Assembly (NCBI GenBank): GCA_003427395.1
Contig: BFEA01000125.1
Span: 2,991,465-3,038,034 of the forward strand
DNA length: 46,570 bases
Origin: Chara braunii
Taxonomy: Eukaryota; Streptophyta; Charophyceae; Charales; Characeae
Direction: 5' to 3'
Shown here: in pieces, positions 37,724-46,570 of the stretch
How the letters are laid out: each line of letters begins with the position of its first letter
Position numbering within the stretch: position 1 is the stretch's first letter
Made by a program: the position numbers and the translations under genes
The notes under the pieces: generated by a model
Database searches by the model: none
What the model saw: the letters and a program-made list of their open reading frames with translations, nothing else
What the model was told of the DNA's origin: nothing

Positions 37724-39838
37724 GGATCGGTCTGTCTATATATTGATAGGACTAGAGATCCTTGACACACACAGGGCGGGTTGGGGGTGTACATACCTTG
37801 AGTCAGTTGAGGGGGCCCTAGAAGTGTGTGTGCGTAGGAGTGGTGGGATGAGTTTCTATCCGATTGTACATATGCGTGTGATTTTTGTTCGCTTGTTTCC
37901 TCTTCAGTTTTTTCGGGGGCTACGACCCAGGGGGAGAACTCAGTTGTGTGATATATGAGGCCATTTAGTTACATTTGGTTTTGTGACCCAGAAACTATTG
38001 CTGCTTTGAATGGGATTTGGGAGTTTATAGCACTCGGGGTGTGAGTTTTCCCAGCAGGGGAGGACAGGGGCTAGGTATTCTGTGGATGATTAGGCAGATG
38101 CTATGTTCCCGAGTGTACTTGATGAGTGTACAGTGGAGTTATGAGTCCTACTCAGACAGGCGGGGTATCGAGTTGAGTGCTTGTATTCGAATTGTTGGGG
38201 GAGGCATTCTACTCCCTGAGTGTACTATGAGTTGAGATCCTATGGGACTTGTCTTGTGACGATCACTATCGCTCTCACATGTGTGGATTTATCTCGATGA
38301 ATGTTTGGCTTTGTGTGAGAGATGTACATGATACATCTCATGGGCGTGATTGTGTAAATTGTAAAGTTGTCTACCCTCCGGTATACTCGTGCGGTCTGCT
38401 GCAAGCGGACGAGAGGGCAGAGTATAAGGAGGGGAAGTGCAGCCTGTTTGTGAAAACTGTGAGAATCCTACGGGATTGATGGATGTAGGAATTTGCATGT
38501 GTGGTCGTACTAAAACATCATTGCCCAAATCGTATAGGGACCCAGAAGGTGGTCACTCAGTTTGAGTTGTTTGATGATTGAGATCCCCTTCATGGTTCTG
38601 GAAGGTGAGAATTGTATTGTACGGAGGCCCCTTCATGGTTTTGGAAGAGGTCGTGTAAGGAGTCATCCCATACGAAAAAGGGATGGCCAGAGAATCTTCT
38701 GTGAAAGGCACCCTTCACCAAGTAAGAGTGGGTAAAAATTGAATGGTGTGGAAAAAATTGTCTGTATGGTAAAGTCTGACGAGAGGGAACCATGTTTGCT
38801 TGAAGTGTTTGAAAAGGGCGAGAGATGCCTCAGGGTGGGCGACTGCTGGCTCTGATCAAGTCAGAGGCCGCGGCCTCGTGGATCCAGCGGGGGGGGGGGG
38901 GGGGGGGGGGGGGTGTTTGTGATTGAGCGAAGGATGCCGTGCTTATTACGGAAGAGCCGGTAAAGGCCTTCAAGTCCTTGCGTAGTCCCGCAGGGGCCTG
39001 TGAATTGTTCGTGATGCCCCGTCGGGCCACCTGTGCTAATCCTGAGACATATTTAAAGGAATACCAAGCTAACGGTACAGTTTAGTGCCACCTGGATGCA
39101 ACCCCTAGGGGATGGCTGCTAGCCGGCACAACCTGGATTCGGGCCCGCAAGATAAGAGTTTAAGGGGAGTTGCCCGCCCCGGGGAAATTACCTTGCGGGA
39201 TAGGAGTCGAGTCTTTTGGAAGCCCTGATTGATTGATTATCAGGGATATACCTGCCATTGTATAACCAATGTGAGGATACTGCCGCTAAGGTAACAACGC
39301 GGTGGGCTGTAGACCTTGCCCGATCAGCCAGGCTACGGTGGACCCAGATGGGGACTTGGCATTTCTGTACTAGACTGGAAAAAAGCCCGAGAGGGGCTAC
39401 AAGCTTATACATGTGTATTTTGTTTGACTGTGAGGAATTTGTGGAAGAAGGCAGAGAATGTCTTCATAGGCCCCATTCGAAGCCCGCGTCCCTAGTTATG
39501 GTCCTGCTTATGAGGAAGAGGCTAACTAGGACACCTAACGAGAGGGCGACGGTTGTCTAGGACAAAGGGGAAGAGGATGGTTTGGGGGCCCTTGGAACTT
39601 ATGCTGTAGTATTGATGCGTAATACACCGGCGTCCTGGTGTCGGGGTAATGGAGACCCAGGTTGAAACCCTGACAGCGTAAGGTTGTGTTGGCATGGTCT
39701 GATGGAGGCCTCAACCCTGAAGTCTGTCGGCTAATCGGATTGGTTCTAATCTCATCACCATTTGGAATGTGATGGAAATCTATAGCTTTTTGATTTGGCG
39801 ACGCGACGGGGACGTCGCTTAATATGGTCTGGTAAGCT
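37724..39838 (+). other. 3' spacer between the second gag-like frame and the right LTR
   Basis: No coding frame recognised. Notable items are the two-copy motif CCCCTTCATGGTTTTGGAAG (about 38,585 and 38,628), a run of 25 Gs (38,889-38,913), and a purine-rich patch AAAGGGGAAGAGGATGG near 39,564. No proper polypurine tract directly abuts 39,839. Confidence 0.5.
38889..38913. repeat. Run of 25 Gs
   Basis: Homopolymer able to form G-quadruplexes; the exact length is doubtful in any assembly. Confidence 0.95.
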
Positions 39839-39848
39839 ATCGACGCGA

Positions 39849-39866
39849 ATACCCTTACAAGGGTAT
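39849..39866. repeat. 18-bp palindrome at the start of the right LTR
   Basis: Same ATACCCTTACAAGGGTAT as at 19,800-19,817. Confidence 0.85.
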
Positions 39867-41765
39867 CCGCCCTGGTTTCTGCAAGTGAAAGAAAGGTTCG
39901 GTTAGCCTAGATTTTGAGTGCTCGTGCAGAAGAACGTGAAGGTCGTCCGCGCGCGGGCCAAGGTCAGCCCTGTCCCGGTAGGGAGTAGGTGGGCACGCAA
40001 TATTCAAGGCCCGCGTGTGATTTTTCTGATTGAATGGGCGGCCGGGGTAGCCGACCGACCTGGACCGTGTTACGACCTTGGTTAGGGAATGAAAGTTTGT
40101 TCTTGATAGGTGTGTGTGACCGAGGGTAGGGCTGGCGTGCCGGTAGGCGCATGGGACGGCCACGGCGCGGGGTGGTAGACTGACGCGGACACTTAGGTGT
40201 CGGGGGCACAGATGTGGGTAGAAAGGGTGACCGGGCGGTATCCTGGCCGGAACGCCGCGCGGCACCGCCTTATATGGGAAGCCGCGCCTGCTGATCACAG
40301 GCTTGGGCTTAGCCCTATAGGTTACGGTGGCGGGTTCGTGCGACGGAGGTTCAAGGTTCGAGGCCAGCGGACGGCGGCGCGATGGCGACGGAACAGCGAG
40401 GAGCGAAGGGGTTGAGGGTCTCGTGGGACTATCCCCCTTTTGTCTTGTTGGGGGAGCCCGATTACGGGCCCCCGCTGTAGGGCCGAAGGGGGCGTCAGCG
40501 GGGTTCTGCGCGCGGCCCAATAAGTTGGTGGTATTGCCTCCATTTTTGGGCTCTACCATAATTTATGTCGACGTTTTGTTCCCTGCCCTTATTTTATGGA
40601 CCATGCCAAGGTTCCGACACCTGTCCTGAGTTCGGGTCGTCGAACCGGGGCCTTGGAGCGGGGCACCCAGCCATAAACTGTTGAAGTACAGACCGAGTCC
40701 GAGCGGGGGTGGGGGTAATTGCCACGAGTGAAGTTCGGGGTATCCAACAACCGTGGGAGGATGCAGAGAAGACTACATGGCCATTGTGCCAGGCTGGCGC
40801 GCGCGAGTCCGGGATTGGGCCCGACCGTAGACGAGGTAGGCGCACAAAAGGGGGAGAAGAGGGGGGGGGAAGCCCGACCACTGGTGATATTAGACTCATA
40901 GCACATGACGAGCGCCCCTGCCAAGATGGTGTGCGGGATGAAGCGGCTGTCCTTCGGGACGTCTGTTCCAATGGGGGCAATACAAGGGAGATTGGTATGG
41001 TCTCTGTGCAAGGGTGACACCCACAAGCGGGGGAAGGATCCGACCGTGAGATGGGCCGGGTACGCACAAAAAGGGGGACGGAAGGGCCTTTAGGCCGACA
41101 TGGGGTGTTACCCCGACCAAGATTTTCTTCGATTCGCGAAGTCAGAGAAGATGCGGAGGAGATTCGCGTGATGGGGGTGTAAGGGTTGTCTGTTAAAGAC
41201 CGGGGGCGAATCTGGGCGGACAACAGGGGTAGGGGCGGACGGAAAAACTGGAATATCTGTGAGAGGTGGGGCAAAGGAGAAAATATCTGCATGGCCCTAG
41301 CGTGGGGCCGGCCTGCATAAGGCCTGAAGCGCGGACTCGGTGCGTGCGCAGAGGCAAGGCGGCCTTTGAAGCGTCGGGCGGGTGGAAGTCCTTCAGGGCA
41401 TTTGCTAAAATTGGAACGGTACAGGGGGAATTCGCGTGGCCTGTAGATGCGCGGGCACATATAAAGTCGGGGGGAGGTCTCGCTATTGCCCGTTTTCGCT
41501 ACTCGCGCTGACGTTTTCTAACTGAGCTGTAGAGACGAACTTGAGGCATCGCCTTTTGACCGCGGGGTGTCGATTTGAGGTGACATCAACACGAGGAGCG
41601 AAATAGAGTGAACGTGGACGCGGGGTCTTGTCGGATATGTACGAGAGGTGGAGGATGGTAGGCAGCGGGGGAGCGACGGGGCAACGAAGAAAGGAGGGGC
41701 CGACGGACAGATAGCTGAGGGGCGACTGTCGGGCGGATGTAGGTGAAGGCAGCGAAGGACGAAGT

Positions 41766-41866
41766 GCAAGAAAAAAAAAAAAGGGGGGGGAAATGAACCT
41801 GGCGCGGATCCGCGCCGGGTGCGGATCCGCACCGGGTGCATTTGCAATTAGAGATGGGAGGAATGG
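41766..41866. mobile_element. About 100-bp insertion with twin palindromes, right LTR only
   Basis: Absent from the left LTR. Contains A12-G8 homopolymers and two adjacent perfect 16-bp palindromes centred on GGATCC: GGCGCGGATCCGCGCC (41,801-41,816) and GGTGCGGATCCGCACC (41,818-41,833). GTGCA and GGGCA at the two ends may be a decayed target duplication. Confidence 0.6.
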
Positions 41867-43723
41867 GCATGGCGAGGAGGAAGAACGGTTCCCACACCCG
41901 ATTCTTGACAGAACCAAATGAGAAAAAGTCTTGTCTATAGAGTTTGGGTAGGGCGAATCCGACTATGAGGTTAGTTTTGGGAGTAGCCTAGTAGATTGGG
42001 AGGTAGATGGGGATAGGCCTGCGCGGAGCTATGGCGGGAGGTCGAATGACAGGTGGGGTGGACTGAGATGCGACTCAGTGCCTGATGGAACTGAGTGAGA
42101 TGAAAGCCGCGGAAGGGGTTTGAGGATAGGGCAAGTCTAATGGTGCAGTTAGTTTCGGGGTAGGATTCGCAGGTTAGAAGGTGGCAGAAAGGACTAGTGC
42201 GTGATGAGCTGCGGGGAGGGGAAAAGAGCACGCACGTGGCTAGGCATCGGTCCACGTTTTAGGGGAAGATTCAGTTGAGTCCGTTCATCTATGCTGGTGA
42301 CAATATCGTGCGAAATGAGCCAGGGCAGAGACTTACCTGCGAGTTGCAGTGGTGACGGCTCATTGAACAAAAACGGGGGGGGGGGGGCGATGTATGTGCT
42401 CCCATTCTGACGGGAGGTCCGTCCGGAGCTTGCCCAACCTGTGGATTGGAGTGGCAAGGCTTGCTCCCCAGGCTGGGGATTCACCTACTGGCCGGCGCAT
42501 TGCCAAGCAGAGCGACTACAGGCGAGCAATGAGTTTGTAGGCTTGCCTCTCTACGGATACAATGCCATATTAACGGTCGGAGATGCGAGGGAGGGCGCAG
42601 AGTTGGAACTGCTTGTGGATGGGTGTGTCGGCTTACACAGCCAGAGGATATGCACAAAAAAGGGAAAGAGTTGCAAGGTGCTCGTTGATCGGCTGCGTCG
42701 TTCGGTGCCAAATAAGGCGGTCTGAGCCGACTGTGAGGCCTACCTGCCAACCTGTGCAGTGCCCGACCTTTGAACGAAGAACAGATAGGGGCAAGCCGCT
42801 GGACAAAAGGTTCATTCGGCGGTTGGCCGCGTCGCTTGCCGCTGAACGGGGCAGCTGCCAAAGGTCGGGAGACGAGTTACAATAGAACTGCACTGCGGCC
42901 GTACCAGCGGACTGGGGGTGAGGGGTGCGGATTGTTACAGGCTGTGGCCACCGCCGTGTGCTACTGTGGATTATGGGCCTCGGGGTGCCACGGCAGCAAC
43001 TGCAGGTCTATACTGCTGAGAATGGTGGGTACGTAGCTACTCCAAGTGGTTGGTGAGTGCTACTACGTGCCGCAACAGCTGTTGTTGACGGTGCGAACTG
43101 TTATTAAGAGCAGTCGGTTACGGTTGCCAAGGATTGCGTTGCGGCTGTTTGCAGCTACGGTGGGCCGTATTTGGGTTGTTCTTGCCGACTGTAGAACTAC
43201 TGCTGCTTATAGCTGCCTGTGGGCAGTGACCGGCGGGTGGAGGCCACTCGCTGGCACCTGCTGATCGATTGCCGCTGACTAGTTCAGCCTGGAGCGCTAT
43301 GGCGGACAGGCTCGGAGGAGGGACGAGGCTGTGAAGGCAGGGTGGATCTGTTGCTGCAGACTTGGAGGACTTGTCAGGGGAACTGGACTTGGCAGTTTGA
43401 CGGAAGGGTTGACCTAGCTGCTACTCTTTTTGGCCGCCATTGTGGGGCCCTCAGGCGTTGAAGAATTGAAGGCCCTCTCGCGTGAGTCTGAGTGTGTCCT
43501 TCCTGAGTGTGAGAGTCTTACTCCTTCTTATTCTGCCCTTCGTACTCTAAAAGTCTGGTCCTTTGGGTCTGAGAGGAAGGCGGTAGGCGGGCGTGTGGCC
43601 CGTGATCTGCGCCAAGGCCTTTGTGGGAGGTTTGCCCCACCGATTGCGGGAGCTCTGCCGGGACTCAGGCGGAGTCCTGGAGGCAGGGAACTGAGTGGTA
43701 ATCCTTTGACTCCCTCTATAAAC

Positions 43724-45652
43724 CCAACTATAACCCCTACTTGTAGATCTTTCTACGTTTGACTGAGCGTATTGTGGGGATCCTGTACTCTGATTTTGGT
43801 TTGACTGTCAGGACCTAAGTGAGACTGAAGTAAAGGAGTGCGTGTGCAATCTCNGCTNCAGTTTTGTTGATTGTNTGAAAGAAGATTGTGAATGAAATGG
43901 GTTGCATCTGGGGGAAGGTTNGGAGGAAGGCAGTATTGTGTGCAGGNTGACTNGGTCACTANGGCAGGGAGGTCCCCNTAAGTTTGGGGAAGCCCANCGC
44001 TTTGTTTATTTTTGGACNNCATGGAGCCTNAGGCCGCTNTATAAGTTTAGGTAGCCTGAAGCTCTGGAGGCTGGGATGTCCCCATAAGTTTCCGGAGACC
44101 TGGTGCTGTGAACTGCATGAAGGGTCAGGACGCTCTATAAGNTTAGGTGTCCTGACTGCTGTGACTTATGAGGGTTTGACTGTGGGTGACTTTCAGGGAC
44201 CCAAGNCGNTCTATAAGTTTAGGTACCTTGGGTTGCCTCGTTTTGTTTGGGGTTCTNTCAGCTTCNTTNATTCTGAACGAGGAGNTCTGAACCGCTNTAT
44301 AAGTTTAGGTGGTTCGGCCCTTCTCCTGTTTTGTTTTGAGGGAATANCTCTGGNAGGGGGCAGACNGCTCTATAAGTTTAGGTAGCCTACCCTTCTGCCT
44401 CGCACAGATTGGATCAGAGAGAAACGAACCTGGCTGAGGATCAGACCGCTCTATAAGTTTAGGTGGTCTGACCCAATGCCTCGCACATGTTGGAACCNAA
44501 TGGATATAACTTGGCTATATTATATTACTATGCTATTAAGAATAGGCTGGTAGGGCCGCTCTATAAGTTTAGGTAGCCTGACTATAGCTTATCACAATTG
44601 AAGAGAATATATTTAAGAGATATGACTGAAGGTAAACATGGGCAGACTGAGCAATGTTCTAAGTTGAACGGCTCAGCTTTATGTCCCTTTGAAGACTATA
44701 TTGAGAGAGGTATATATAAGTTGGCTATCTAAAGAGTTCAGGGCGGCTAGAGTGGTCTAGTCATACGCCCAAAGAAGAGAGAAATAGTTGTACCCTTTGT
44801 TTGTGTATACTTGGCCAAGTCAGAACGCTCTATAAGCTTAGGTATTCTGACTTTGGGCCTGGCTAAGTTGGGTGTGCTCTGTAAGTTCAGGTGCCCTGAC
44901 CTATGCCTTATGTAAGTTGGGTATGAGGGGATAACTCACTGAAGGAACGAACTATTGTTTGTTCAGATTGGCTTGGGGATGGTGAGAGTACTTACCTTTG
45001 TGGTTTGGCNTGCATATGGCTNGGTGAGGTTACTANCTGGTCTGGGTTTCAGGTTGATAGGTAGTTGCTTTAGAGGCTCGCCACGTTCTAGAGCGATAAG
45101 AGTTAGGTCAATTCCTGCATTGTNTGAGCAAACCTTATTTTACTTAGATCGATTTTTGCATTTTCTGAGGGTCGCTATTATACTTGGACCTGTATAAATT
45201 CTGGTAAGCTACTTTCTCTACGGGAAGCGCTGCCGAAATTTCTACAGATTCAAAGAGTTTGACAAATTTTTGACTTGTTAAAGTTCAGTTGTCTTTTAGT
45301 CATATCTGACTTAGTAAAAATCTGGAAAGCCTCCTTTTCTAAAGAGAGTGCTGCCCAAAATTTTGCTAATTCAGGGAGTTAGACAAAACAGGGCTTTGGA
45401 ATGCCAGAGTTAGTCTCAGGTTCTAGACTTGGCTTTGTATGAATTTTGGGAAAGCTCTTTTCTAGGGGAAGTGGTGCCGAAATTTCTGCAAAACTAAGAA
45501 GTTAGCTAGATTTTGTCTAAGTTGAACTCGAGGTGGGGCGGAGTTTAACTTCAACTTGGTACAAATCTGGAAAATCCCCAATTCCAAAGGTGATGTTGCC
45601 CAATTTTTTCTGCTAAGTCAGAGAGATAGACAAAATTTGGCTTTCAAGAGTT
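43724..45652. other. Block identical, including Ns, to 23,578-25,506
   Basis: Mirror of the left-LTR block; see that entry. The sequence here may not be an independent observation of this locus. Confidence 0.85.
43967..44901 (+). repeat. Hairpin array, right-LTR copy
   Basis: Same hairpins as 23,821-24,755, shifted by 20,146. Because it lies in the N-identical block it adds no independent support for the stems. Confidence 0.75.
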
Positions 45653-45770
45653 ATAGAATACTCCTGCTTTTGAGACTCGAGCTTGTATGAATTATGAAAC
45701 GGCACTTTTCCTACGGGAAGAGCTGCCAAAATTTTCTGGATTTAGGGGAGTTAGATTATATTTTCACAGG
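45192..45770 (+). repeat. Five 123-bp tandem repeats, right-LTR copy
   Basis: Units at 45,192, 45,314, 45,437, 45,559 and about 45,685; the last differs slightly from the left copy. Confidence 0.8.
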
Positions 45771-46570
45771 TGGCGATCTTAGCAATCCACCCTGCGTAGG
45801 GGAGATTCAGCAAGGGTCTGCCTTTGCTTTGGGCACTGCTTAAAGGTAGGTTTAGGTTTGGCTAGTTAGGAGGATTTGAGTAAGAATATGTTATGGAGTT
45901 GTACTCTCCATACACTTATGATCTTAGCTTGGGGATCGGCCTGTCGTGTGTTACAGGTCCTCTTGATCGTTCGGTTCAAGATCAGGACTAGATTAAGTTC
46001 GATCCCTTGAGGATCATCTCCGGTTATCACTGATAGCAGGTCGGTTGCCGATTCGTCGGTCTTCGACTCAATTTCAACTCATTCCCCATACTCAACCTAA
46101 AAGGCTTTAGCCCTGGTGGTTTTACTCTTTGTTAAGGGTTTCACCCGGACTTTTATTGAATGGACATTTAACAAAGGTACTGAGTATTTAATTAAGGTTG
46201 GCTGGGTCGGCGATTGGGGCTTGCATGAGTAAAGCGAGGGGGTATGAGCATAGAGAATGGTTGGGGTTAACTCCGTGTAGTGCGTGCTTTGTTGTTTGAC
46301 TCTTGGTGTGATTGCAGGTATGTCCTTTGATTCGGATTTGGGATTTGGGTTTCCTGCGACTCCATATATCTATACATGGTTGTGAGGAATCCCACTGTGC
46401 CTGTGAGAAGTGATTGTCACAACTCTATTTTCCTCTTGTGTGTATGCATGAGTATACGCATGATAAGTGCTCGGGAGGCCTAGGAGGCCATGTTAAGCAC
46501 CACGTAAGCGTTGGGATCGAGGGACAGGGAGGACCCTCCCCTCTGCCTATTTGCGTCTTGGGGCTTTCTT

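Larger units (their letters stand above)
19789..46570 (+). mobile_element. Giant Ty3/gypsy-like LTR retrotransposon (right end outside window)
   Basis: Two direct repeats of more than 6.7 kb (19,789 to about 26,735; 39,839 to the window end) flank plus-strand gag, pol and a second gag-like frame. PR-RT-RNase H-IN order defines a Ty3/gypsy type. A primer-site-like TATATCAGAGC lies at the inner edge of the left repeat. The length is at least 26.8 kb. Reading frames are interrupted by stops and frameshifts, so it is not autonomous. Alternative: the long repeats are a segmental duplication that merely flanks a smaller element. The placement of the primer site and gag-pol argues for LTRs. Confidence 0.65.
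39839..46570 (+). mobile_element. Right giant LTR (truncated by window end)
   Basis: Direct repeat of 19,789-26,428, same orientation. Relative to the left copy it has extra segments at about 40,519-40,608, 41,766-41,866 and 43,630-43,650. It lacks the left copy's 79-bp insertion and 37 bp of left 20,796-20,832, which lies between short TGCCAAG repeats. Carries the hairpin array (43,967-44,901) and five 123-bp repeats. Confidence 0.6.

Noticed and set aside
39855-40559. Long antisense ORF (234 aa), also open in the left LTR (19,806-20,438)
   Set aside because: Amino-acid differences between the copies (about 22 in 210) are as frequent as expected without selection, and the protein is low-complexity Pro/Arg/Ser. 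GC-rich antisense openness is enough to explain it.
40594-41460. 288-aa minus-strand ORF in the right LTR
   Set aside because: The matching left-LTR region is broken into pieces (20,757-21,023 and 21,004-21,417), composition is skewed, and no domain is recognisable.

Overview
The window looks like nuclear DNA of a plant-lineage eukaryote and is almost entirely transposable elements. It holds Ty3/gypsy-type gag and pol reading frames on both strands, long microsatellites and homopolymers, scattered single Ns, and no convincing host gene. The Gag and Pol wording (for example the LLAEGSAGRSIYS and YIDD stretches, and the LLDVYRDHAAQRGWSVAERIH Gag region) reminds me of retroelements of the charophyte alga Chara. 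That attribution is from memory and could not be checked here.

Region 1 (1-16,222) is mostly one decayed element read on the minus strand. From its 3' end upward: a (CT)n tract; a C/T-rich probable LTR (94-2,423); a polypurine tract (2,424-2,441); then pol read downward (integrase 3,037-4,328, RNase H stub, reverse transcriptase 4,457-5,474, protease remnant 5,632-6,048) and gag (6,061-7,339). Upstream of gag, in the same orientation, lies a tightly packed row of at least ten small reading frames (7,293-13,710). It is built from two unrecognised, tandemly duplicated protein families: family C (about 120 aa, three copies) and family A (about 240 aa, five copies). Neighbours are joined by 4-nt ATGA stop/start overlaps, other short overlaps, or direct TGA-ATG contact. 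The most upstream family C gene is cut in two by a 0.94 kb repeat (12,678-13,613). An inverted copy of that repeat lies at 15,336-16,222.

Region 2 (16,223-19,788) has no gene that I can see. It holds simple repeats and a 177-bp duplication carrying hairpins.

Region 3 (19,789 to the window end) reads best as one giant plus-strand LTR retrotransposon. It has a left direct repeat of about 6.9 kb (19,789 to about 26,735), a tRNA-primer-like site, a 1.5 kb leader, gag (28,337-30,295), and pol (30,362-34,846: protease, RT with YIDD, RNase H, integrase). A second Gag-like protein with a perfect CCHC knuckle follows in the position env would occupy (35,051-37,723), then a 2.1 kb spacer and the right direct repeat (39,839 to beyond 46,570). 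The long repeats carry an array of about 11 small hairpins that share one loop (GCTCTATAAGTTTAGGT) but have different, mutually compensating stems. They also carry five 123-bp tandem repeats.

Both elements are dead as read. Premature stops are mostly TAG, with some TGA, as expected from C-to-T decay at methylated CAG sites. A 1,929-bp block of the two long repeats is identical down to the placement of ambiguous Ns, which points to an assembly artefact within otherwise diverged copies.
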